A DNA stretch of 60,547 nucleotides from DASRPD01 sp035646535 (GTDB lineage: Bacteria > Actinomycetota > Acidimicrobiia > IMCC26256 > JANYLB01), in contig DASRPD010000039.1 in the NCBI GenBank assembly GCA_035646535.1, positions 1 to 60,547 of the forward strand. Reading direction: 5' to 3'. The notes below the pieces were generated by a model, which saw only the letters and a program-made list of their open reading frames with translations, made no database searches and was not told the origin of the DNA. A program made the position numbers and the translations under genes. How positions within the stretch are numbered: the first letter of the stretch is position 1; every line of letters begins with the position of its first letter. Of this stretch, positions 26,327 to 33,667 are shown in pieces.

Positions 26327-28209
26327 GGTGTGACGATGGGAAAGTCCGGGGTGGAGGTCTCCAGCAGCCCGAAGAACCACGCGAGCACACCGGCATCGCC
26401 ACCGATCACGATCTTGCCCTGTTCGAGCGCGTCGGGGAACGGGAGCCTCCCCGTGAGGACCCCGTCCAGCACGGAACGTTCGAGCGTGATCGACGCGTCG
26501 GCATCCGGATCGGCGTGGCCGTGCTCCACGTGGAGCGCACCCCGCTCGACCACGACCGTGTGGCGCTCGTCGACATCGGGAAGGTTCCAGGCCATCGCGA
26601 CCCGACGCGAGGCCGCCGCGGCACCGTCGATGCGCACCGCCAACACGTCGAAGACCTGGTCGAGGGTGAGCGCGCTCGCCGCCGTCGCCCGCAGTGGCGG
26701 CATCTCGGCGACGCCGTGACGCAGCTCGTGGGTGCCCATGAGGTAGAAGTTCCGCCACGTCGCGTTCTCGGTCTGGTAGCCGAGCTGTTCCAGCACGTCG
26801 GCGAGCAGGACCCGGGCGTCGCCGTGGTCCGGTTCGGCGAAGACGACGTGATCGAGGAGCTGGGCCGCCCAGCGATACTCGCCGTCGGAGGCCGCGGCGC
26901 GCGCCGCCGCGGTCACCGCGTCGGCGCCGCCCATGAGCTCGACGTAGCCCGGCGCGGACTGCTCGGGCGGCAGGGCGTGCAGGCGCGCCGGGTTCCCATC
27001 GAACCAACCGAGATAGCGCTGGGCAACGGCCTTCACGTTGTGGCTCACGCTGCCGTAGTAGCCGCGGCAGTGCCACGCGGCGGACAGCGCCTCGGGTAGC
27101 TCGAAGGTCTCGGCGATCTCGGTGCCGGTGAGGCCCCGGTTGAGCATCCGGACCGTCTGGTCGTGGAGGTAGCGATAGAGGTCACGCTGGAGGCCGAGGA
27201 ACTCACCGACGTCGCCGGTACCCCAGGTGGGCCAGTGATGCTGGGCGAACAGCACGTCGGTCCGATCGGCGAACAGCTCGATCGTCTCTTCCAGGTACTT
27301 CGACCAGACCAGTGCGTCACGGACCAGCGCGCCACGGAGCGTGACGATGTTGTGCATGTTGTGCGACGTGTTCTCCGCCGCACAGAGCATGCGGCGCTGC
27401 GGGAAGTAGAAGTTCATCTCCGCGGGCGCCTCGGACCCCGGCGTGAGCTGGAAGACCATCTCGACGCCGTCGGCCTCGATCCTCTGGCCGGTGTGGGTCA
27501 CCGACACCGTCGGCGGAATGAGCGAGACCGTCCCGGTCGAGACGGTCTTGCCCAGCCCGGCGTCGACCTGACCGCGTGGACCGCGCGGCAGCAGCGCGCC
27601 GTACATGTACTGGGCGCGCCGGGCCATGGCGTTGCCGACGAGCACGTTCTCGGCGACGGCGTGGGCGAGGAACCCCTCGGGCGCGATCACCGGTATTCGA
27701 CCGGCGTCGGCGGGATCCAAGACGCCGGCCGCGCCACCGAAGTGGTCGACGTGGCTGTGGGTATAGATGAGCGCGCGAATTGGACGGCGACCGCGGTGGG
27801 TGCAGTACAGGTCAAACGCGGCGGCGGCGCACTCGGTGGACACCAACGGGTCGATGACGACCACGCCGGTGTCGCCCTCGATGATCGTCATGTTGGAGAG
27901 GTCGTAGCCCCTCACCTGGTAACACCCGTCGGCCACCTCGAAGAGGCCGTGGGAGAGGTTGAGCCGGGCTTGGCGCCACAGGCTCGGGTGGACCGTGTCC
28001 GGCGCTTGGTCCTCATCGAGGAACTCATACGAGGCCATGTCCCAGACCACTCGGTCTCGCAGGTCGCGAACGATCAGGTCGGGGAGGCCGGCCACGAACC
28101 CGCGGCGGGCATCGGTGAAGTCACGGGTGTCGTGGAACGGCAGCGCTTCGAGCGCCGCGGCGTGCGCGACCGCGGTCGAAGGCGCCGCGGGATGGCTCCG
28201 ATCGTCCAT
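26323..28209 (-). CDS. Alkyl sulfatase-like metallo-beta-lactamase-fold hydrolase
   Basis: 628 residues from ATG 28209. The N-terminal MBL domain has the metal motif IYTHSHVDHFGGAAG, an AENTSHNMHNIVTLRGA loop and QHHWPTWG; an alpha-helical dimerisation region (GYVELMGGADAV) and a C-terminal SCP2-like domain follow. This order matches SdsA1/BDS1 linear alkylsulfatases, which cleave sulfate from alkyl sulfates with two zinc ions. The length matches. The N terminus lacks an obvious signal peptide. Confidence 0.88.
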   Translation of the reverse strand: MDDRSHPAAPSTAVAHAAALEALPFHDTRDFTDARRGFVAGLPDLIVRDLRDRVVWDMASYEFLDEDQAPDTVHPSLWRQARLNLSHGLFEVADGCYQVRGYDLSNMTIIEGDTGVVVIDPLVSTECAAAAFDLYCTHRGRRPIRALIYTHSHVDHFGGAAGVLDPADAGRIPVIAPEGFLAHAVAENVLVGNAMARRAQYMYGALLPRGPRGQVDAGLGKTVSTGTVSLIPPTVSVTHTGQRIEADGVEMVFQLTPGSEAPAEMNFYFPQRRMLCAAENTSHNMHNIVTLRGALVRDALVWSKYLEETIELFADRTDVLFAQHHWPTWGTGDVGEFLGLQRDLYRYLHDQTVRMLNRGLTGTEIAETFELPEALSAAWHCRGYYGSVSHNVKAVAQRYLGWFDGNPARLHALPPEQSAPGYVELMGGADAVTAAARAAASDGEYRWAAQLLDHVVFAEPDHGDARVLLADVLEQLGYQTENATWRNFYLMGTHELRHGVAEMPPLRATAASALTLDQVFDVLAVRIDGAAAASRRVAMAWNLPDVDERHTVVVERGALHVEHGHADPDADASITLERSVLDGVLTGRLPFPDALEQGKIVIGGDAGVLAWFFGLLETSTPDFPIVTP

Positions 28210-28278
28210 CCGGACAGTCTCGCCGAAAGCACCGGCGTAGGCTGCTGATACGATCTGGCGCTCCTCCGAAGGAGACGA

Positions 28279-28351
28279 GCCCCCGTCGTCTAGCGGCCCA
28301 GGACGCTGCCCTTTCAAGGCGGTAACGGCGGTTCGAATCCGCTCGGGGGTG
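28279..28351 (+). tRNA. tRNA-Glu (UUC)
   Basis: 73 nt. Acceptor 5' GCCCCCG pairs with CGGGGGT, anticodon loop CTTTCAA (UUC), T-loop GGTTCGAATCC. First of three clustered tRNA genes. Confidence 0.94.
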
Positions 28352-28410
28352 CCGATGTCGCCGCGACGGACCGAGAGGGTTCGTCGGGACGGGGTCGGGC
28401 GCGACAGCAC

Positions 28411-28485
28411 GGTCCTGTGGTGCAGTTTGGAGTGCACGCCGCCCTGTCAAGGCGGAGGCCGCGGGTTCAAATCCCGTCAGGACCG
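28411..28485 (+). tRNA. tRNA-Asp (GUC)
   Basis: 75 nt. Acceptor GGTCCTG/CAGGACC, anticodon stem-loop CCGCC-CTGTCAA-GGCGG (GUC), T-loop GGTTCAAATCC. Confidence 0.95.
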
Positions 28486-28521
28486 CAAAGAGCGTTCGTC
28501 GATACGGCGAACTGCTCCCAG

Positions 28522-28594
28522 GGCCGGGTAGCTCAGTTGGCAGAGCACACGCCTGAAAAGCGTGGGGTCACCGGATCGACGCCGGTCCCGGCCA
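28522..28594 (+). tRNA. tRNA-Phe (GAA)
   Basis: 73 nt. Acceptor GGCCGGG/CCCGGCC, D-loop AGCTCAGTTGGCAGAGC, anticodon loop CTGAAAA (GAA). Its 3' end is duplicated exactly at 31980-31999. Confidence 0.95.
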
Positions 28595-28596
28595 CC
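28577..28596 (+). repeat. Left attachment repeat (tRNA-Phe 3' end)
   Basis: The 20 bp CGACGCCGGTCCCGGCCACC covers the T-arm and acceptor 3' side of tRNA-Phe and is repeated exactly, in the same orientation, at 31980-31999. Confidence 0.8.
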
Positions 28597-28738
28597 CAAG
28601 GAGGCTGGTCGCGCCATAGCGTTGCGCCAGAGCTCGTGACGAGTCTGCGTCCGCCACCACAACTGCGCAGTTGCTTCTGACCGTCAGCGATCAGCAACAA
28701 CTGACCATTGACGCTCCGACCTTCTGTCCAGGATGTCG
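28595..28738. other. Gap with hairpin between tRNA-Phe and CalY-like gene
   Basis: No gene seen. A stem (GTTGCT at 28670-28675 with AGCAAC at 28693-28698, inner CTGA/TCAG) lies past the 3' end of the minus-strand CalY-like gene and may help end transcription from either side. There is no T-run. Confidence 0.3.
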
Positions 28739-29437
28739 CTACGTTGCGCTCCCCACGAACGTGTACAGGACAGTCGACGTCTTGTTCTGAAACGAGTTGC
28801 CCGAGCTCGCCGGCAGGGTGAGGCGAATACGGAGGTGATCGATCGCCCCCCCTGCCGTTATCGAGAGATTCGCGAGTGGGCGAGAGCTTCCGACCCATGG
28901 GAGAGAGCCCAGAACGGTCTTCGTGGAGGTCCCGCACAAGTACCTATACGGTCGCCCCGCAACGACCCAAGGCGTACTGCACTGAGTGACCCACATCTGC
29001 AGCCCTCGCGCGGCGTCCGAATCGAGCACGGAGCTGGTGAGTGGCCGCGTCGTAAGCTTCACGGCACTGAAGCCCCCGGAGGTTGCGGTGAGGTCGACGG
29101 CCCGATCAATCGTATTGCCCGGCGCGATGCCGGTCGCCATGATCGTCAGCTGGTTCAGCCCTATGGCGATCGTCGGAGCAGCCGAGGACGGGTCCGTGGT
29201 TGTGGGCATCGCGCGGGACGATCCACCTTCGCCGTAGTGCCCATCGGTGTCTCCGGAGGCGGGCCCAGGGATGCTCGGGCCGCTCCGATGCTGCTGGTCC
29301 GGCTCCGGGGATTGAGAAGACCCCCGCGAAGTGTCCGATAACCCGCGCAGAACGAGGAGGCCGACGACACCAAGCATCACCAGAAAGACGATGATCCGGA
29401 GAGCCTTCCTTTGCCCAATATCCCCCATTTTCGACAT
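28739..29437 (-). CDS. Membrane-anchored CalY/TasA-like paralogue
   Basis: 232 residues from ATG 29437, with AAGGGA 7-8 nt upstream. N-terminal membrane helix (ALRIIVFLVMLGVVGLLVL), then a Ser/Pro/Gly-rich linker of about 60 residues, then a domain paralogous to the two plus-strand proteins: IAPGNTIDRAVDL, SSVLDSDAARGLQM, a CS...YLC cysteine pair and AIDHLRIRLTLP. It lacks the ATFTSTAS-type cleavage region of its paralogue, so it may remain anchored. It is divergent from the rest of the cassette and may act as a cell-surface anchor or seed; that is inference. Confidence 0.72.
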   Translation of the reverse strand: MSKMGDIGQRKALRIIVFLVMLGVVGLLVLRGLSDTSRGSSQSPEPDQQHRSGPSIPGPASGDTDGHYGEGGSSRAMPTTTDPSSAAPTIAIGLNQLTIMATGIAPGNTIDRAVDLTATSGGFSAVKLTTRPLTSSVLDSDAARGLQMWVTQCSTPWVVAGRPYRYLCGTSTKTVLGSLPWVGSSRPLANLSITAGGAIDHLRIRLTLPASSGNSFQNKTSTVLYTFVGSAT

Positions 29438-29675
29438 CGAGCCATCCCTTGCGCGCTGAAGCGGGGCCCGAGTGGCTGGGTCGCGCGGGACCCGAACGCA
29501 TGATCGTCCGGCCAGAACGGGGCCTTGAGGCCACCACCCGGAAAATACGAAGTCCCGCTCAAGGCTCCCGAATCGATGCCGAAGACGTGGTATGAGGTGC
29601 CGGCAGGCGCTTCTTGTTCCCCGGCGAACAGCGCTCGCGCGGTTCAGCCAGTCGTTGCAACAGTTTGGAGGAGCC
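29438..29675. promoter_or_regulatory. Divergent control region of the secretion cassette
   Basis: 238 bp without a gene between the divergent CalY-like genes. It holds an inverted repeat GCCTTGAG...CTCAAGGC (near 29521 and 29566) enclosing an A-rich GGAAAATACGAAG stretch, and a strong GGAGGAG ribosome site at 29667-29673. A shared operator or a structured leader is possible. No known riboswitch was recognised. Confidence 0.4.
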
Positions 29676-30290
29676 ATGCAGACACCAGGGCGACCGCAGC
29701 ATCGCCACCGCCGATCGATCATGGGCACCGGGCTCATCCTGGGCGTTGTCGGACTGGTCGGTATCGGGGCATTCGCGACCTTTACCTCGACGGCCAGCGA
29801 CTCGCAGAGCGCGACCTCCGGAACGATGTCCTTGAGCGTGCCGGGGCCCGGTGCTACGAACCGCCTCTCCGTCACGGCGAGCAACATCGCGCCAGGTGAC
29901 ACGATCGAGCGTGCCGTCGACCTGATCAGCGGCGGAACGCTGGACATCTCGGGCTTCACGCTGACGACGACCGCGACGACGTCCTCGCTGCTCGACTCCG
30001 ACGTGACCGCTGGCCTGCAGATGGTGACCGAGAAGTGCTCCGTTGCGTGGACTGAGTCTGCCCCCCCCTACACCTACACGTGTGGTGGAACTACCAGCAC
30101 GGTGCTGGCCTCTTCACCTTGGATCCAGTCGAACGTGGCGTTGAGCAACCTGTCGCTCACTGCCGGGAGCACTGACCACCTCCGGATCAAGCTCACTTTC
30201 CCTTCGGCGGCCGGCAACACGTTGCAGACGCAGACGTCGACCGTGCAGTACTCCTTCACCGCGACCCAGCGGACAGCCGGTCCGCAGTAG
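29676..30290 (+). CDS. CalY/TasA-like secreted protein with SipW-type signal peptide
   Basis: 204 residues from ATG 29676 (GGAGGAG upstream). Basic N terminus, hydrophobic core (IMGTGLILGVVGLVGIG), then AFATFTSTASDSQSATSGT, the pattern of SipW-dependent TasA/camelysin signal peptides, where cleavage leaves a beta-strand-forming N terminus. The mature domain has IAPGDTIERAVDL, SSLLDSDVTAGLQM, two Cys (EKCS and YTC) that could form a disulfide, and DHLRIKLTFP. TasA-family proteins form extracellular fibres in Bacillus biofilms; a similar role here is inferred. Confidence 0.78.
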   Translation: MQTPGRPQHRHRRSIMGTGLILGVVGLVGIGAFATFTSTASDSQSATSGTMSLSVPGPGATNRLSVTASNIAPGDTIERAVDLISGGTLDISGFTLTTTATTSSLLDSDVTAGLQMVTEKCSVAWTESAPPYTYTCGGTTSTVLASSPWIQSNVALSNLSLTAGSTDHLRIKLTFPSAAGNTLQTQTSTVQYSFTATQRTAGPQ

Positions 30291-30348
30291 CGCAGGCGTC
30301 GCACCGTCTGCGAGGACGGACAAACCTCTCCCTCGTAGAGGAGCGCTC

Positions 30349-30939
30349 GTGACCAAAATGTTGCCCGACTGTCCCACGAGCCGAAGGCGCCACGCGCGCC
30401 CGGCCATCATCCGGCAGGTGCTGGCAAGCGTTGCTGTCGGTGGCGTCGTGCTGTTCGGATTGTTCGGCCTCGGGTCGCTGCTGCACTGGTGGCGGGTGGT
30501 TCCCATGCTGTCGAACAGCATGAGCCCGGGCATGCGGGTGGGCGCTGCCGCTGTCGTGACACCGGTGAGCTCGCGCGATGTCGGCAGGGGCGACGTCATC
30601 GTGTTCCAGGCTCCACGTCCGCCACACCAACTCACGATTCACCGTGTCGTCGAGGTGGTGAGTGGCGGCGCTCATCCAGTGGTGCGCACCAGGGGGGACG
30701 CCAACAATGCGCCCGATCCCGATCTGGTGCGGCTCGACGGCACCACTTCTTGGCGCACGCGGGTGGTCGTTCCCTACCTCGGCAAAATCGTAACCACCCC
30801 CTGGCTGACAGCAGCCGTGATCGCCGTCGGCGCCGGAATTCTGGCGCTCGGCGTCTTCGACCTCGGTGGCGAGCAGCACACCGGGAGCCGACCCCTCAGG
30901 CAGGTAGCCGTACTCCCGCATGCCGAGGGGCAGCCATGA
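30349..30939 (+). CDS. SipW-like (S26B, Ser-His) signal peptidase
   Basis: 196 residues from GTG 30349, with AGAGGAG upstream. N-terminal and C-terminal membrane helices bracket the catalytic domain. The nucleophile Ser is in MLSNSMSPGMRVG, the general base position is His in HQLTIHRVVEV rather than the Lys of ordinary bacterial LepB, and the Asp lies in RTRGDANNAPDPD. These are the marks of ER/archaeal-type peptidases such as SipW. It overlaps the next CalY-like gene by ATGA, so it is made together with its likely substrates. Confidence 0.85.
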   Translation: MTKMLPDCPTSRRRHARPAIIRQVLASVAVGGVVLFGLFGLGSLLHWWRVVPMLSNSMSPGMRVGAAAVVTPVSSRDVGRGDVIVFQAPRPPHQLTIHRVVEVVSGGAHPVVRTRGDANNAPDPDLVRLDGTTSWRTRVVVPYLGKIVTTPWLTAAVIAVGAGILALGVFDLGGEQHTGSRPLRQVAVLPHAEGQP

Positions 30940-31565
30940 GTCGGTGGGCGCGACGGAACCATCGGCGACAACCACTCCTGCACTCATTCCGTCTGGTCCT
31001 CGGGATGTCGATGGTCGTCGGAGGTCTTGCGCTGCACCCGAGCGGCGCGTTCGGCACCTTCATCGCCGGGACGAGTGACAACCAGACGGTTGCGTCGGGA
31101 ACGGTCGCGATCGCAGTCGGTTCGATCGACCGGGTTACCGTCGGAAAAGCCGGCATGCGGCCCGGCGACAGCGTCTACCGTGCCGTCGACATCGTGAACC
31201 AACCGACACTCACCCAAGGCGGGCTGGGGATCACGACGGGCGCGAACCCGAGTTCAGTGCTCGACACCGATACTACCAATGGGCTCCAACTCGCCGTGGA
31301 TGTGTGTTCGACGGCCTGGACCGAGTCCGGGAGCGCGCCCAACTACACGTACACGTGTCCGGGTACCCAGCAGGTGTCGATCGCGCAGCGCCCAATCATC
31401 TTCAGTTCCATACAGTTGCTCCACAGCCTGCTCACGGTCGGAGCGACGAACCACTACCGCCTGACGGTGACGCTGCCGACGACGTCACCTTCGAGCGCGC
31501 AAGCGCAGTCGTCCACGATCAAGGTCTACTACGGAAGCCAAGGCCGTGCGGGCACCGAACAGTAG
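30936..31565 (+). CDS. CalY/TasA-like secreted protein, second copy
   Basis: 209 residues, ATG 30936 within the signal-peptidase stop. Long basic N terminus, hydrophobic segment (LVLGMSMVVGGLAL), then SGAFGTFIAGTSDNQTVASGT in the SipW-type style. The mature part aligns with the first copy: MRPGDSVYRAVDI, SSVLDTDTTNGLQL, VCS...YTC, and ATNHYRLTVTLP. More diverged than the 29676 and 28739 copies are from each other, suggesting specialised subunits (for example major and minor fibre components). Confidence 0.76.
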   Translation: MSRWARRNHRRQPLLHSFRLVLGMSMVVGGLALHPSGAFGTFIAGTSDNQTVASGTVAIAVGSIDRVTVGKAGMRPGDSVYRAVDIVNQPTLTQGGLGITTGANPSSVLDTDTTNGLQLAVDVCSTAWTESGSAPNYTYTCPGTQQVSIAQRPIIFSSIQLLHSLLTVGATNHYRLTVTLPTTSPSSAQAQSSTIKVYYGSQGRAGTEQ

Positions 31566-31962
31566 CCACCTCAAGCGGCGCGGGTTCGCGACTGCCGTTG
31601 CCGCCGGGGTCTGGATCCTCATGGCGGCGAGCGTCGCTGGTGCAGCCTTCACCTCCTGTATAGGCCCTGATTCAGCGACATATTCCACTGACGCCCTCTC
31701 CACGCCGACGATGCTCACCTGCACCCGGGTGAGCAGTTCAAGCGTTCAGCTCAACTGGTCGGCCACAGCGTCGAGCTGGGCAGACGGACAGGTCGTAGTA
31801 CGCGCGGTCAACGCCGGCGCGCCCGCCGACTACGACACCGTGACTGCCGGTACCACCAGTTACACCGACATTGGGGCGAGCAACGTTGACACCTACTCCT
31901 ACACGGTCCAGGCAAAGAGAAACTCGTGGCGCAGCGCCGACAGCAACCAGGTGACCTGCTAG
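31546..31962 (+). CDS. Small secreted fibronectin-III-like protein
   Basis: 138 residues from GTG 31546, overlapping the preceding gene by 20 nt. N-terminal hydrophobic segment (FATAVAAGVWILMAASVAGA) followed by AFTSCIGPDSATYSTDALSTP, again similar to the SipW-type cleavage region. It then carries one FN3-like domain (TCTRVSSSSVQLNWSATAS, TTSYTDIGASNVDTYSYTVQA) ending in VTC. Single beta-sandwich domain, probably exported by the same peptidase and working as an adhesive or linker partner. Confidence 0.7.
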   Translation: MRAPNSSHLKRRGFATAVAAGVWILMAASVAGAAFTSCIGPDSATYSTDALSTPTMLTCTRVSSSSVQLNWSATASSWADGQVVVRAVNAGAPADYDTVTAGTTSYTDIGASNVDTYSYTVQAKRNSWRSADSNQVTC

Positions 31963-31979
31963 CGCGGCGGCGGCACGGC

Positions 31980-31999
31980 CGACGCCGGTCCCGGCCACC
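31980..31999 (+). repeat. Right attachment repeat (copy of tRNA-Phe 3' end)
   Basis: Exact 20-bp direct copy of 28577-28596, 17 nt after the last cassette gene. It is followed by A, giving a CCA-like end that the tRNA gene itself lacks. Confidence 0.8.
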
Positions 32000-32043
32000 A
32001 AATCTGCACCGAGCGCATCGGCACCGAGCCGGGCGCGGTAGGG

Positions 32044-32244
32044 CTACGCCTCGGTGGTGTCCTCGACCTGCTCGAGGAACTTGTGGATCTCCGCGGCGCG
32101 GAAGCGGCGGTGGCCACCCAGCGTCCGGATCGCCGAGATCTTTCCGGCACGGGCCCAACGGGTCACCGTCTTCGGGTTGACGCGAAACATCGCGGCAACT
32201 TCGGAGGGCGTCAGCAGTGCCTCGTTGTCGGGCGTGGCGGGCAT
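32044..32244 (-). CDS. bldC: BldC developmental regulator orthologue
   Basis: 66 residues from ATG 32244, with AAGGAG upstream. MerR-like winged HTH: ALLTPSEVAAMFRVNPKTV, TRWARAGKISAIRTLGGHRR, FRAAEIHKFL. This is nearly the full BldC pattern of Streptomyces, where BldC binds head-to-tail at direct repeats and delays sporulation. In Streptomyces bldC also lies near purM-purF, so the location is ancestral. In a probably unicellular relative the target set is unknown. Confidence 0.92.
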   Translation of the reverse strand: MPATPDNEALLTPSEVAAMFRVNPKTVTRWARAGKISAIRTLGGHRRFRAAEIHKFLEQVEDTTEA

Positions 32245-32608
32245 ATGGGCTCCTTCACGGCTTGGCGCGGGGGTGGGGGATTCGCGTCGAACACCTGTTT
32301 TCGCATTTCGGGGCTCGACCCGGTTGGCTCGACCCGTCCGTCGGAATGTCACCGCTTGTTACGTTGCCACCTCGGCTCGCATTTCGTCCGGAACTGGCTC
32401 ACTGCGTCGAATCTTCACGCTTCGCGTAGAGCGTATCGCCCGAAGCGTTTCGAGTTCGATAGCTCAAATGTATCATTCGTCTCGACGCGATTGACTAGTC
32501 CTACCGTCGAAACCCCTGGCGTGACGGTCTCCCGGTCGCGTGTCGCGCGACTAGTCACCACCGACTCGCCTCGCCTCACCGCCTTCTCGCCGTCTTGTCG
32601 CCGGCCTC
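32245..32608. promoter_or_regulatory. bldC upstream region with two GACTAGTC palindromes
   Basis: 364 bp without a gene between purM and bldC (both minus strand). It contains an AT-richer stretch around 32460-32480 and two identical 8-bp palindromes GACTAGTC at 32493-32500 and 32549-32556, 56 bp apart. It should hold the bldC promoter; the palindromes are operator candidates. Confidence 0.45.
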
Positions 32609-33667
32609 TCAGCGCGTGATCGTGACGCGCGGCAGACCGTGCGCGGCTCGCAGCTCGCCGACGATCCACGCGTCGTGGCCGGCAGCGCGGATCCGGTCCA
32701 GCGCGTGGAGCTGGGTTCCGGGTGCAACGACCGCGAGCATGCCCAGACCGAGGTTGAACACGTGTTCCATCTCGTCGTCGGTGACCGACCCAGCCGTCTG
32801 GATCTCCGCGAAGATGCGGGGTTCCTCCCACGAGCCCCGGGTGATCACGGCCTCGACGTGATCGGGCAACACCCGCAGGAGGTTGTCGGCGATACCGCCA
32901 CCGGTCACGTGGGCAAAGGCCCGCACGTCGACGTGGCCGACCAGGTCCCCCATCGCGGGGGCGTAGATCACGCTGGGCCTGAGCAGCTCGGCGCCGAGCG
33001 AGTGCCTGGCACCGACCCACGCGGGATCGTCGAGTGAGCGGCCGGCGCGATCGAGCAGCGCTCGGCGGGCGAGCGAGTAGCCGTTGCAGCGCAACCCGGG
33101 GCTCCCGATGCCAATGACGACGTCGCCGGCGCGAACGTCGCGCGGCAGCAACGCCGACCGTTCGACGATGCCGACCGCGAAGCCGACCAGATCGAACTCG
33201 TTGGGCTCCATCGCGTCGGGGTGCTCTGACATCTCACCACCGAGCAGCGCGCAGCCCGCCTCGCGACAGCCCGTCGCAACCCCGGCGACCATGGCCTCGA
33301 CGGTCTCGGGGACAAGCCGGCCCACCGAGATGTAGTCGAGGAAGAACAGCGGTTCGGCGCCCTGCGCGGCGATGTCGTCGACCGACATGGCGACGCAGTC
33401 GATCCCGATCGTGTCGTAACGGCCGGTGGCGCGGGCCAGGATCGACTTCGTGCCGACACCGTCGGTTGACGCAACCAACAGCGGGTCATGGCGGCCCAGC
33501 TTGCCGAGCGCGAACAATCCACCGAAGCCGCCGATATCACCGACGACCTCGGGTCGGAACGTGGACCGCACGTGCGCTTTGACGAACTCGACGGCCTTCT
33601 CACCGGCCGCGATGTCGACGCCGGCGTCGCGGTAGGTGAGCGGGTCCGGTCCGGAGCGCTCGCTCAC
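32609..33667 (-). CDS. purM: Phosphoribosylformylglycinamidine cyclo-ligase (AIR synthetase)
   Basis: 352 residues, GTG start coupled to the purF stop by GTGA. ATP-dependent ring closure of FGAM to AIR. Motifs: STDGVGTKSILA, MSVDDIAAQGAEPLFFLDY, GGEMSEHPD, GIGSPGLRCNGYSLAR, and AHVTGGGIADNLLR. Normal length. Confidence 0.96.
   Translation of the reverse strand: MSERSGPDPLTYRDAGVDIAAGEKAVEFVKAHVRSTFRPEVVGDIGGFGGLFALGKLGRHDPLLVASTDGVGTKSILARATGRYDTIGIDCVAMSVDDIAAQGAEPLFFLDYISVGRLVPETVEAMVAGVATGCREAGCALLGGEMSEHPDAMEPNEFDLVGFAVGIVERSALLPRDVRAGDVVIGIGSPGLRCNGYSLARRALLDRAGRSLDDPAWVGARHSLGAELLRPSVIYAPAMGDLVGHVDVRAFAHVTGGGIADNLLRVLPDHVEAVITRGSWEEPRIFAEIQTAGSVTDDEMEHVFNLGLGMLAVVAPGTQLHALDRIRAAGHDAWIVGELRAAHGLPRVTITR

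Larger units (their letters stand above)
28577..31999. mobile_element. Putative tRNA-Phe-integrated islet carrying a SipW/CalY-like secretion cassette
   Basis: About 3.4 kb bounded by the tRNA-Phe 3' end and an exact 20-bp direct copy of it. It contains only the CalY-like paralogues, the S26B signal peptidase and a fibronectin-III-like protein. No integrase or transposase is present, so mobility would depend on an enzyme encoded elsewhere, or the element is a decayed or fixed insertion. The empty site would be a tRNA Glu-Asp-Phe cluster followed directly by bldC. Confidence 0.6.

Noticed and set aside
27163..28248. Long plus-strand frame opposite the alkylsulfatase-like gene
   Set aside because: High-GC DNA gives long open antisense frames; the composition (His/Val/Arg-rich) is typical of a shadow, and the minus strand has full domain evidence.
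28210..28437. 76-residue N-terminal extension of the alkylsulfatase-like gene
   Set aside because: The extension runs antisense through tRNA-Glu and part of tRNA-Asp; ATG 28209 gives the family-length protein.
29438..29675. Possible c-di-GMP riboswitch before the CalY-like genes
   Set aside because: The conserved GEMM core sequences could not be found; only an unassigned inverted repeat is present.
28577..31999. Reading the CalY-like cassette as pilin or S-layer genes
   Set aside because: No sortase motif, prepilin peptidase site or SLH domain; the S26B peptidase and leader pattern fit SipW/TasA better.
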